DNA of 64,000 nt from Pezicula radicicola (lineage: Eukaryota > Ascomycota > Leotiomycetes > Helotiales > Dermateaceae). Every line of letters starts with the position of its first letter. Within the stretch, counting starts at the first letter, position 1. The position numbers were made by a program, and so were the translations under genes. Positions 34,647 through 46,565 of this stretch are shown piece by piece. The stretch lies in assembly GCA_003008705.1 (NCBI GenBank), contig PDUO01000020.1, forward strand, positions 250,817 to 314,816, read 5' to 3'. The notes under the pieces are model-generated. The model saw only the letters and a program-made list of their open reading frames with translations, ran no database searches and was not told where the DNA came from.

Positions 34647-37600
34647 ATGTCAGGATCCAAGGCAGCATTAAAAGCCATTGGGGCGGCAATCCAGGGACAA
34701 AAATTCGATGACGCCGCGCAGCAGGCCCAGAAGTTCCTGCAGTCGGACCCCAAGAACTACCAAGCGTATGTGCAAAGCTATATATCAAGTATCCTGTCAC
34801 TCTATACAAGTAAAATTCTAATCAAAGCTCCGTTTCTAGCAACCTCTTTTTAGGTTTCGCACTTGATAAACAGTCGAAATACGCCGATGCTGAGAAGGCG
34901 TACGATGCTGCAACCAAGCTAAAGGAAGGGGATCCTCAAGCATGGCAAGGTCTTGTCAAGCTGTATGAGAAGCAAGGGAGTGATAAAATCAGCGAGTACC
35001 AGATTACGGCGTTGAGGCTTGCGGAGATATATCAAAATTTAGATGACAAGTACAAATGTCAGGATGTTGTGGATAAATTTCTCGACTTCGCGAAGAATCA
35101 GGGTTCGAGACAACAGCATAAAGAGTCGTTGAGGGTTATTCTTCCAGACAGTCCCATATACGATTATCTCGAAGGTCGAGTGCCACATCCATCACATACC
35201 TACCAGCTCATAGCCCAAATCACGGAGTTCGATGAGAAGGAACGAATAAACAGGGAGATTGGAGAGCGAAGAACAAGACTGGGTGCGAAGATAGGGCAAG
35301 TCACAGTCGAAGTCAAGAGGGAGGTTATGCGAGACAGCGATCTAGAAGACCTGTACAATAAGATCATAAACTGGAGTAACGATGACGAAATACGACGCCA
35401 ATATGAAGAGAAGCTGCTGCAACGTTGCCATGAAGCTCTGTTTGTTCTTCCGTCTGGCCCTGAAAAGACCTTGAAGCGTGAGAAGTTGGAGAAACTGGCA
35501 AATGATATGGTCATCATAAAGCACCCTTATAAGTTGGCATGGGATATTGCGATCGAGTGGAAAGACCCGGAGAACCTTCAGGATTTGGACGCCAATACTT
35601 TGCGTCAATACTATGCCTTCTTTCCAGGCAGTGGGCTTGCGCAAGTTGTGCGCAGTTTTATGTCGAGCGAAATCTCACTATTTCCTGCGCCTCCACCTCC
35701 TCTCCAAAGCAAAAAGGAGACAACAGCTTCAGATGAAAGCGAAGATGATGATGAGGGAGGCGGCGTTGGACTAGGTGAAGAGGTACTTATTGGAGAGGAT
35801 CGACTACTTCTCATGACCGAGGGTATGTCAGAGGCTGGAGGATCGATACTTGCACATCGCATGATGGGAGAGTATTACCAATATTTGGAAGAGCACGAAA
35901 GCGTTGTAGAACTGATGCGGAATGGAAGAAAGCTAGCAGCAGAGGAAGCTGTAAAAACTGGCTTGAAATTTCAAAATTCGTCTGAATCAATGACTGCGCT
36001 CTTAGGTACAGCTTTGGTCTACTATCAATCACCTAAAAACCATCCCGAAGCGAAAACACTGTTCGATGAACTCTTGAAACGAAAGCCGACATCCACCCCG
36101 GCGTTGATTGGTATTGGTCTGATCTTTAAAGAGGAGGAGGACTACCCAGCCGCCATTGACTTCCTTGGACGTGCCCTCAAGAGGGACCCAAGAAACGTTC
36201 GTATTAAGGCAGAAGCCGCATGGGTTAATGCCCTCAATGGCGATTATGCTAGAGGCAAAGATGAATTAGAGGATTGTCTCCAGGATATAGATGGCAAAGA
36301 CCTTCGCTCTAAGGATCTTCTTGCGCAGACACAATACCGCATCGGAGAATGTATGTGGAACGTCGACGCGTCAAAAGCAGCTAGGAAGGACAGAACTAAG
36401 GCATATGCTTATTTCCTAGCTGCGCTTAAGAGCAACCTGAACTATGCACCTGCGTACACCAGTTTGGGGGTGTTTTATGCAGATTATTCTAAGGACAAGA
36501 AGAGATCACGCAAGTGTTTTCAAAAGGCTTTCGAGCTTTCCTCCTCAGAAGTAATGGCAGCTGAACGCCTTGCAAGAATATTCGCAGAGCAAGGAGACTG
36601 GGAATCTGTGGAACTAGTTGCTCAACGTGTTGTCGACTCCGGCAAAGTCAGGCCCTCTCCAGGCTCGAAGAGGAAGGGCATTAGTTGGCCTTTTGCAGCG
36701 CTTGGGGTGGCGGAACTGAATAAGCAGGACTATGCAAGGAGCATCGTTTCATTTCAGTCCGCACTGCGCATCACACCGTCAGATTACCATTCTTGGGTTG
36801 GATTAGGAGAGAGTTACCACAACTCCGGAAGGTACATTGCTGCCACAAAGGCCTTTCAACACGCTGAAAGGTTCGAGAAAGAAGTCGAGGAGCAGGAAGC
36901 GGGCGAGACATGGTTTGCAAAACACATGCTTGCAAATGTCAAACGAGAACTCGGCGATTATGATGATGCTATTCAAGGCTACAGATCTGTACTTGAAGGC
37001 CGGCCGACGGAATTTGGACCTTCCATGGCCTTAGTTCAGACCCTTGTGGAAAGTGCTTGGGATAGTATCGACAAGGGCCTCTTCGGTCAGGCGGCAGAAC
37101 GAGCAACAGAGGCGATAGCTTCTGCTCTTGTTCTCGCGAGAAGCAGAGCTGATGCATTCAACCTCTGGAGGGCAGTTGGAGATGCATGCTCTGTATTTTC
37201 CTGGGTTCAGAGTCGCATCTTGGACTTCCCACACGTTGAGGTGAAGCAATTGCTTCTGTTGGGCGACGAAAAGGCCGCATATGAACTCTATAACGATATC
37301 GATGCAGTTGGAACTGATATCGTGTTTGCCGACGGTCTCTACCCGAAAGAAGAAGAAGCAGGGGTGAATCTGATGCGAAGTTTGCATGCAGCTATATTGG
37401 CACAGAAACGAGCTATACATGTCTCGGCTCATGATGTGCATGCTCAAGCTGTTGCTTACTACAACCTTGGCTGGACTGAGCACCGCGCGCATACATGTCT
37501 CCAAGCAGAGCTCAAGCTCAAGAAAAGATCAACCAGATACCTGAAAGCTGCAGTGCGATGTTTCAAGCGAGCTATTGAACTCGAAGCTGGTAATTCTGAA

Positions 37601-38998
37601 TTCTGGAATGCTCTCGGAGTCGTTACCAGCGAGCTGAATCCGAAAGTCGCGCAACATTCATTTGTCCGAAGTCTTTTCCTCAATGAAAGGAGTTCTCAGG
37701 CATGGACAAATCTTGGGACATTAGGATTGTTGCAAAATGACCACCAACTTGCGAATGAGGCTTTTACCCGTGCACAATCCTCAGATCCAGATTTTGCTCA
37801 TGCTTGGATAGGACAAGGACTGCTAGCTTTGATAACAGGCGATCCAAAGGAAGCCAACCTACTCTTCACACACGCCATGGAGATATCTGAATCGTCATCA
37901 CTCATCACAAAAAGACAATACTCACAGGCGATATTTGATGCCATACTAGCATCATCAACAGCATCAGATGTCGTAGATCTTGTCCTGCCACTGTTCGCCC
38001 TGAACCAACTGCGCTCCATGGCTCCCAACGACCTTTCGTATCAGCACTTATCTACACTATTTCTAGAGCGCATTAATGATGTATCTGCTGCCGTTGCTTC
38101 GTTATCAAAGATATGTGCAGCAGTGGAAGCAGACTACGAAGTCACAGAATCGCCATCTGCTCTTTCGCGCTTCGCTCTGGCTAAAGCCGACCTAGCTCGC
38201 TCTCAGTTAGCTACTGATTCATACGCTGATGCAATCGAAAGCGGAGAAACAGCTCTCCAGCTAAGTGCCGAAGATGCAGGTAACGAGCTCTCAGCAGACG
38301 CACGGAAGAAGTGCAGATTATCCGCCCATCTTACCGTCGGATTAGCACACCATTACTGCCAAAACGCCGACGCAGCAATTGAGTTCTTCGAGCCTGCCCT
38401 GGAAGAGTCAAATGGAAACCCAGACGCCGTGTGTTTATTTGCACAAGTTCTGTGGGCAAAAGGAAACGAAGACTCCCGGTCCAAAGCACGAGACCAACTC
38501 TTCGATTGCATTGAATCTCATCCAGGACACGTCCAATCCGTGATATTGCTAGGAATCATAGCCCTCTTAGATAATGACAGCGAAAGCATCGAAGCTGTAA
38601 CCGCAGAACTGCAATCTCTCCGTACTAGCAGCCATACCATAACCTCACTCGAACACTCACTGGTAGGCGAGGTCCTCCGCGCCATCGCAGCCCTCTCAGA
38701 CACGTACCCCGAACAGAAAACTCTAGCTGAGATCCAAACTGATATCTTCCTACATCCCGATCAGCCATATGGTTGGAGCCGTCTTTCAAGTCTGGCTGGT
38801 GATGAGTATGCGGCTGATATGGCGCTGAAGACGGCGATGAAGTCTGTTCCTCCGCGAGGAATGGTGGAAGCTGACGATCTGGCGGAGGCGTTTGCGGGGA
38901 CTGGTATGGTAGGAGATGCGCAGAGAGCTATTATGGTTGTGCCTTGGAAGAGTAGTTGTTGGGAAGCATTTGGGGAAGCAATTTCGGGATGGGATTAA
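34647..38998 (+). CDS. SKI3: Superkiller protein 3 (Ski3), TPR subunit of the Ski complex, 2 exons
   Basis: Exons 34647-34765 and 34840-38998 give 1425 residues, close to the yeast Ski3 length (about 1430). It is the TPR scaffold of the Ski2-Ski3-Ski8 complex that feeds mRNA to the cytoplasmic exosome in 3'-5' decay and in clearing stalled-ribosome transcripts. TPR units run along the whole protein, for example QANLFLGFALDKQSKYADAE at the splice, AYAYFLAALKSNLNYAPAY, SFQSALRITPSDYHSWVGLG and WNALGVVTSELNPKVAQHSF. An acidic linker (DESEDDDEGGG) lies near residue 340. The acceptor at 34839 was chosen over a later AG because only it keeps the frame with LGFALDKQ. Confidence 0.95.
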
Positions 38999-39413
38999 AA
39001 GTTTTGGGTATGTGTGATATGATGATAGGTCATAGAGTAAGGATTTAATTTCTAGAATTCGAAACATCATCTTATTCCTCATATAACTCTCAAGGATGTT
39101 GAAAGTGCTTCTGCTCGGCAAGCAGGCATAAATAAAAATACACAATCGCCTCATCAAGACCGTTATCCTAAGGGATCGAATCAGAGCGTCCTTCCTGGAA
39201 TTCCTTATCATAACCATCAATCCATGATATAACGCCGAAACAAATGCGTTCGTACTTATACATCCCATCTCCTGTATGCAAGCCTTGCTATGCTACACCT
39301 TACAACTACAGCTCAAATATTAAAAGATCATAATGCAAAAACCAATATGGCATAATACAAGAAGAAAAGAAGATTCTCTTATATCCAACATATAAATGCT
39401 CGAATGCAAGGAA
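38999..39413. other. Convergent region SKI3 / INP1
   Basis: Only the two 3' ends; AT-rich, nothing else seen. Confidence 0.35.
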
Positions 39414-41367
39414 TCAGTCGACTTCCCAGCTCCCGCCAAATTCCATAGTGGTATTGCTGGAGCCGGGATTGGAGCCTTTGGCATTGGGTTTGCCAGAGAG
39501 ACTAATACCAAAGTCATCCTCGTTCCAGGCATCACCACTGGAGTACTCATCCTCCGTGAAATCCCAATGCACGGCTTCACCAGGTCCGGATAAAACGCCA
39601 CGCCACTCTCCTGCAGCAATCTTGGAGGCGATGTTAATCATGAGATTCAGGAGATGTCCTGGGGGACTGAGTAGGATTTCGCACGTCTTCTGGATAATAG
39701 CTGTTGGGAGATGGCGGGCGGTTTGAAGATGTCTTGCGGAATGTCTCCGTGGTGGAGAGAATAGATTCACAGCAGGAGGAAGAGGGGAGAGTGTCCGGCG
39801 TCCGCTGTTACTGCTTGTTGTTGCTCGATGCCGAAGGAAAGGGCGGATAACAGGTGGTGTGACGACCTCTGACCTTTCTTCATCAGACCTGTCACCCTTA
39901 TCGCTGATGAGAGTGGGTGGGTTTGAAGGGGATGCATCAGAAATTTCTGTCTCTGTCGTAGGGAAGGTATTACTCCTCTCCCGAACTCGTGGTGTTTCCG
40001 GGGTGACAGTGATCTCGGACGTGTCACGTAGATGGCTCTGCCGTTTTGGTAGAACAATGTTGTCTGTATTAGTAGGAGAGACGGGGGGTGATGGTGGAGC
40101 GAGAGGAGTATGCCATGATTGCGTCGAGTAGAATGATGCGCCTGACAAGGAGGTCCCAGATGAATCGGATTCAATGGAGGACTGCCGCCTCAGTGGAGAC
40201 TCTGGTCCATGCTTGGAAGGCGGACTTGTAACAAGGGAGAGAAGAGGTGGAACAGTATTTGACCGAGTACAAGCTTTCAATGAATCTGATGCTTTTGGTG
40301 TTTCCGGCTCGAAATCAAGATGCTGTAATCGTGCCTGTAAACGGTTTCTGGGAGTAACATTTGTGTCATCCGTATAATCACTATAGCTATCGCTGTCTTC
40401 CAGTGCACTAGTCGCTGATTGCAACAATGAAAGAGCCTGGCCAGCGGAACGTGGCCCAGGCGATGGAGAAGGTTGTTGAGCATGAACAGGCTCCTGCGGA
40501 AAGACTTCCTCCAGAAGTGGTTGTAGTTTTATGTGGGCAATAGGAGGGGTTTGTGTGCTAGAGTCAATCACTGACGGCTTCCTTGGTGTTTCGGGCGTGG
40601 TTTTGTGGTTGGACGATAATGGGCTGACACTACGACTAGTGGGAGGTGATCTCTTTGCAGAAGAATTGGCCTCCGGGGTCCCCAATCCTTTCCCACTAAC
40701 CTCTAGCCGTTGACCCAGGGGAGATTCGGACTTCCTCCTATCCACAGGTTTCCAAGGTCGCTTCTTGACGGGTGTTTCTGGTGCTTTAGGTAATTCGACG
40801 GTGAAGCTTCTCTGGAACGGGCAGGCCGTCTTCTCGAACATAAGAACTTTACCCAGGATTTCCTTGAGTTGCTCAGACCGTAGCTTGTCGTCACTACTCT
40901 CATGGGGTATCTCGATTCTCCAATATTGTGGACGTTTTATCTGTAGGACAAATTTGCTCGACTCGTCATCCACACACCACGCCTGAGACTTCGGAAGAAT
41001 CGGTCGTAATGTTTCTCTGCAACTTAGAAAGGCCACAGAGCCAGGTGCTCGATATATACGCAATGGGCCTACGACAACTCAATTAGCCCTGTATCACAAT
41101 GGCAGGAATGCGGAAGGCTAACGTACCAACAGCCAGTGTACGCTCAAAGCGAGATGTCCATGATAGAGTCCCGACTTCCTCCTGGGGCGAAGGGCTCCCG
41201 CTATTTGAGCCTGGGCTCGATGCCGATGTAGCTGTCGTAAAAGATATGATGCGTACTGAGGGTAGAGTGTACAAGATTTCAATTTGAGAAGGATCTTGAG
41301 CCGCGGGACGTCCGGGCAGACTGAGAGAACGCCTAGGGGCCGGGGGTAAAGGACCGTGATATGCCAT
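39414..41367 (-). CDS. INP1: Inheritance of peroxisomes protein 1 (Inp1) homologue, 2 exons
   Basis: Exons 41367-41127 and 41068-39414 give 631 residues. The conserved part is N-terminal (about residues 25-190): IEILYTLPSVRIISF, then GPLRIYRAPGSVAFLSCRE across the splice, LPKSQAWCVDDESSKFVLQI and PQYWRIEIP. This matches the fungal Inp1 domain. The rest is a long Ser/Pro/Thr-rich disordered region with many TPETP-type motifs, then a short conserved helix QKTCEILLSPPGHLLNLMIN near the C-terminus. Inp1 tethers peroxisomes to the cell cortex so that mother cells keep part of them. The assignment rests on recall of the domain pattern. Confidence 0.75.
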
Positions 41368-41837
41368 TTTTGTTGTAGTTGGAGAGCAATTTGCTCTACT
41401 TCCTTGTGACCATCCTTATATACAGCATTGGGGTAGAATGTGCTGGACCTCGTGGAAGAGCTTTTGAAGTTTGAGGTTGTTCGGATCTGAGGCGGATTGG
41501 CGCTTGAGGAAGGGTAACAACAAGGAATGGCTGTTTGGTATGGCGCAAGAACCTTTCGATATCAGATCAGCAACAGACAGATTAGATCATAGATTGATAG
41601 ATAGAAACAGTACGATTCCAGGGATGGTGTTGTCGAACGATGCAAGGACTAGTAGATACAGTACAGTAGGGTCCAGTACGACGCGTTGGTGTTCTCAACC
41701 TAGCGAGCAGATGCTGGCCATGGGTGCTAGAGCTCCCACAGCCTTGCCCGCCTAACATGTGGGGAAAGCTGGTCTCCCTCAGCTCAAAACAAGCACTCAG
41801 CTTGTAGAACAAAGAGGATCTCCATAACGCTTCCATT
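41368..41837. promoter_or_regulatory. Divergent promoter region INP1 / usgS
   Basis: 470 bp shared by two genes transcribed outward. No specific site recognised. Confidence 0.35.
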
Positions 41838-43375
41838 ATGGCACAGTCAGGGTCTCACTCGCAAAAACCCCTTATCACCAAGGAGGAACTTAAAAAGAAG
41901 TTCGATGTAAAATCGTTCGACCCCAACGCCATTTTACGTGGAGCCCAACTCACTGTTGTCGGAGGTCAGTTTGACAATTGCCCTGGTGGTCCGATGGCAA
42001 TGCTGACCAGATCCGCTTGAAGCTTTGAGGGCGCTTCAGAATCCTGTATGCAATCAATCGTTGCCCCCCTTTTTTCCAAACGCCATGCTGATTAGAATTA
42101 TCTCAGGCGCTCTTCACTTCGGATCATTACAAGCAGGCTGCATATGCTGTAGCCATTGGCATTGGAATTCGTCTCCTTATATCAATCCCTGTACGACGTT
42201 ATTGACAACCCTCGGCAATGCACACGACCACTAACAATTCTTCAGATTATTGGAATAAAGGTGCTATTATGGTTTCTATCATTCTTCATCAACTTCGAGG
42301 CGGCAACATGGGACGATACAGTGGTTACTGCACTCGAAGAAATCCAGTTATACGTCCTACAGGTGCCATTCTTCCTTATGAGCTTGATGCGATATGTCAC
42401 CCCAACTCTTGATAATATGTATGGAAACGTATCCCCTTCTATGGTACAATTCTAATGTATGCAGGTTTATGGACTCTTTGAAATGGGTCGACGAGACATA
42501 TTATCACGTAAAGCATAAGGATGAGGATAGCCAAAACCTTCGAGAACCGTACTACCCAAACCTACGATTGTATCCGACACGAGATGGCAGCACACATACA
42601 AAGAGTACGGCCGAGGCTGTTACCATGTTCTTGATGCGGTTTGGACGGAAGGCAGGGATTTCGTTGGCAATATACGCCTTATCCTATGTCCCCTATCTCG
42701 GACGCTTTGTCTTGCCGGCCGCAAGTTTCTACACGTTCAAGAAGGCTGTAGGACTTGGCCCTGCAACAATTATCTTTGGAACAGGTATATTTTTGCCTCG
42801 CAAATATCTCATCATCTTTTTGCAGAGTTACTTTGCAAGTCGAAGTCTAATGAGAGAACTGGTATGCTCGAGATGCATGTGTTGTGTACTGGACTAACAA
42901 GATGTTCAGCTTGAGCCTTACTTCTCCCGAATTAAGTTCACCAAGGAACAGAAGAAGCGTTGGTTCCGTGACCGTGAGGGCCTGCTATTCGGCTTTGGCA
43001 TAGGGTTTTACATTTTCCAACGTATTCCTCTACTTGGAGTACTGATATATGGAATCGCTGAGGCATCGACAGCGTAAGTACTTTGTTATGAGAGCGTTGT
43101 CTCGATCATCAACGTCCTTAGAGCTAACCCTGCATAGATATCTTATCACCAAGATCACAGATCCACCTCCTCCCCCAGCTCAGAGCGGGGGCTTTGCTGA
43201 AAAACAGCAGCATTGGACCAACAAGCATGAATTTCTGAATACCAGACTTTCTGCTCTTGACAGTCATAGCACTACTCAAAGCCAGCCTTCACAAAGCGTA
43301 AATAGTAGCCAGGGATCATCTTCTACGATACCATCAGGACCACCACCACCATACACAGAAATGAGATCTAGATAA
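41838..43375 (+). CDS. usgS: Transmembrane protein UsgS-like (RRT8/LDS family), 7 exons
   Basis: Exons 41838-41964, 42023-42045, 42107-42190, 42246-42418, 42465-42861, 42910-43073 and 43138-43375 give 401 residues. Exon 2 is only 23 nt and encodes ALRALQNP, which joins FDPNAILRGAQLTVVG to ALFTSDHYKQAA, the expected family order. Membrane segments include AYAVAIGIGIRLLISIPIIG, IKVLLWFLSFFINFE and LLFGFGIGFYIFQRIPLLG. The C-terminal tail is cytosolic-looking and Ser/Gln/Pro-rich, ending PPPPYTEMRSR. Relatives in yeast (Rrt8, Lds1/2) associate with lipid droplets and the spore wall; the Aspergillus name is UsgS. The molecular role is not established. Confidence 0.8.
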
Positions 43376-44079
43376 GGATACTAGCTATTGCCCGGATATT
43401 TATTGCCAGGAGATTTTGAGGGGGACGGGAGGGCAGGATATAGGGGTTTGGCGTTTTTCTGGTAAGGTGCGTGGGAACTGTCCGAGCTGATGATGACGAG
43501 GATGCATTACGAACTCTTTACAAAGAGTTTATGTACAAATTACATGTATGATATGTCACAACTTTACTTTACTCACTGCATTGTCGGGGAGGGCGACGGA
43601 GAAGCGAGAAGGTTCAAAATAGCGTTGTCGGTTGCTAGAAGTTGGCAGGGGGGTGGTGACTGGACTGACAGGTTCATGATACAGCTACGATCTACATAGC
43701 AATAGTCCGGACGGAGGTCAAGCTAGCCAAACACGATGAGAACTTGCGTCAATATCGCCTTTAACCCGTTCGGAGGGCCGCCAATGTGTCCCAGAATCTA
43801 GCATCTATCTTAGCAAATAGCCCCGCACCTTCTTATCAGAGGGGGAGTTACATTCTTATCTGGGCTTCGTACCACGTCTGTCAACCAACCTATCGCGGGG
43901 CAAAGATGAGGGTGTAATGTAATACATATCTGTGCTCCCAATTCACCCTTTCCCTCTTGATTCTTTCTTCCCTTTTCAAATTCCAAGCTCTTTCTAGAAC
44001 ATAGTTGTTCATTATCTTCCCTCGCCTTCTCTTTTTCCACCATCAACTTCCTAGAATACACTGTGCGCTGACCTTCACC
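43376..44079. other. Region usgS 3' end to formamidase promoter
   Basis: No gene recognised. The last 120 bp are pyrimidine-rich, typical of a promoter and 5' UTR. Confidence 0.35.
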
Positions 44080-45932
44080 ATGGGCAAGACTGAGATCAGA
44101 AACATATGCCCTGTCTCCCTCGAGATCCCGGCTTGGGAACAACCAAAGTTGCATAACCGCTGGCATCCTGATATCCCTTTCGTGCCTGGTGCCATCAAGA
44201 ATGGGGAGACGGTAAAAATTGAATGTGTATGTGACCAGAGATCTGAAGTGTTGCCTCTCAATCAACTCATTGACTTTGTATAGGTTGACTGGACCGGTGG
44301 CCAGATTGGTATGCTTCGTTAATACCTCAATTGAATGACCAAACTCATACGTTCAAGGAAACAATGATAGTGCTGACGATGTAAAGAATGTTGACTTGAC
44401 AAAGGTAGAGTACCTTTCTTTACTCTGTGATCATGTGGCACTGACAAAATAACTAGATTCATTACCTCTCTGGTCCATTCGAGATCGAGGATGCTGAGCC
44501 TGGTGACGTTTTGCTTGTAGAGATCATGGATGTACAACCACATCAGGAACACCCGTGGGGATTGTAAGCTTTCTCCCTCGTTTCGTCTTCGAAATATCGC
44601 TAATTTATTTGCAGTACTGGTTAGTGCAACAGCAGTCCTCGTCAACCTGTTGAATACGAGCTGATAATGACTTGGATAGGTGTTTTTGCCAAAGAGAATG
44701 GAGGTGGGTTTTTGGATGAGTTGTATCCTTCTGCGTAAGTTCAATGCGGTTGCATGTTCCTTCTTTATAACTGTTTCATTTCTCGGCCGTTACACAACAA
44801 AGGCAGAGAATTGTGTCACATTTTCTAAGTGTTTCCTTGTATTCTTTGTCGGGGCTCAGATTCGAGCGGGCAACGGTACCAGTTCTCGGAATATCTGCTG
44901 ATATAAAACAGAGCAAAAGCCATTTGGGACTTTGAAGGAATCTACTGCACCTCCCGTCATCTCCCACACGTCAAGTTCCCCGGCCTCATCCACCCCGGAA
45001 TCCTGGGATGCGGTAAGTAGTCACTATAACTTCCCACCTAATTCTTGGACTAAAAAAGTCCAGCTCCCTCCGCCGAAGTCCTCGCTACGTGGAACAAACG
45101 CGAAGGCGAACTTATCTCAGCTAATAAACTTGACCGCATCGTCGCCCAACCCCCTAATGCCACCAATGTTCACGCCGGATCCGCAAGCGACGATATCAAA
45201 GAGAAGGTAGGCAAAGAAGGGGCTCGAACGATTCCCGGCCGCCCCGAGCATGGTGGAAACTGCGACATCAAGAACCTCTCACGCGGTAGCAAAGTGTATC
45301 TCCCAGTCCATGTCAAAGGCGCCAAATTCAGTGTTGGAGATCTCCATTTCTCGCAAGGTGATGGAGAGATCTCATTCTGCGGTGCTATTGAGATGTCTGG
45401 TGTTATTACTATCAATTTCAAAGTTATGAAGAATGGAATGGCAGATTTGGGAATGAAGTCGCCATTGTATCTTCCTGGACCTGTGGAACCTCATTATGGA
45501 CCTGGTCGTTATCTGACTTTCGAGGGATTCTCGGTTGATGAGCATGGAAAGCAACATTATATGGACGTCGCCGTCGCTTATCGCCAAACAATCCTACGCT
45601 GTATCGAATACCTACGACGATTCGGGTATTCTGATTACCAGGTCTACCTCTTACTATCTTGTGCTCCAATCCAGGGCCATGTTGCCGGTATTGTAGATAT
45701 TCCGAATGCATGCACCACGTTGGGCTTGCCAATGGACATCTTTGATTTCGATATTTCCCCATCTGGTCCTGCCAAGAAATTGGATATGGGATCTTGTGCT
45801 TTTGAGACGGGTGTTACTGAGGGAAAGGTTACTAGTGGTGGGCAGAATAGTGAGCACAGTTTCGGTGGTGGACTTACTTATAAGGCAGGGTTTTTGGAGG
45901 AAGCGAAGGCAAAGTTGCAGGGAAATTATTAG
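44080..45932 (+). CDS. Formamidase (FmdA/AmdA family), 8 exons including a 5-nt exon
   Basis: Exons 44080-44226, 44284-44308, 44358-44404, 44457-44563, 44615-44619, 44680-44734, 44912-45012 and 45064-45932 give 451 residues. It hydrolyses formamide to formate and ammonia, in nitrogen scavenging and downstream of cyanide hydration in fungi. Joined motifs fit the family: IECVDWTGGQIGNNDSADD, IHYLSGPFEIEDAEPGD, QEHPWGFTGVFAKENGGGF, YPSAAKAIWDFEGIY, FPGLIHPGILGCAPS, EHGGNCDIKNLSRGS and FSQGDGEISFCGAIE. The exon of only five bases (TACTG) is needed to produce GFTGVF between exons 4 and 6, and both surrounding introns have consensus ends. Likely cytosolic. Confidence 0.92.
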
Positions 45933-46565
45933 GTTTGTATTTATGTAATGGAGGATGGGTGTCTTGGCAGACTCTAATTCAAGTTCATACTTTCAGTTAC
46001 TTCAAAATATGAAGGATTCTACTTACATCCAGATTTCAGTCATGATAGATGGCAGTCACAATTACTTAGACCAGATAGAGATAACACCTTTGTCCCCCAT
46101 CAAGAGTAAGCGATGGACCTAATTCCGCCTACAACAACTGTACTCCGCAGGAACAAAATATTTACCTTCAAACACTTCAATTACACATACTTCGAATTAT
46201 TCGTTGGGAAAGGCAGTTTATCCGTTTTCAAGTTACTTACCTACCTATAGCTAGTTTGCAAGGAGTACTTAGTTTACTTATATAAATCGCTTCAATATGT
46301 AAGCATTAGTCCCACTTATTCACATAAAGACATGAATACTTGAATAAGGTACATAAGAGGGATTAAGTCTACTACCTTCGTAGAGACTCTCCAGTAGTAA
46401 GACTAAACTTAAACAGTTGGAAGAAATACTTGGCATCATTGGATACTTTGACGAACGGAATATCTGCAGCCGCACCTCCGATGAATTCTAAACTGGTCTC
46501 CGAGAGTCGCGAATTCGCGATGCGCCTCACGTCGACCAAAGCTCATTGTCAACATTACCTCCACA
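45933..46565. other. Intergenic region formamidase to RSC-type gene
   Basis: AT-rich; contains TACCTACCTATAGCTAG-like direct repeats around 46235-46255. No gene recognised. Confidence 0.35.

Noticed and set aside
43810..44265. Minus-strand frame of 151 codons over the formamidase start
   Set aside because: It overlaps the promoter and first exon of a well-supported gene on the other strand and has no recognised domain.
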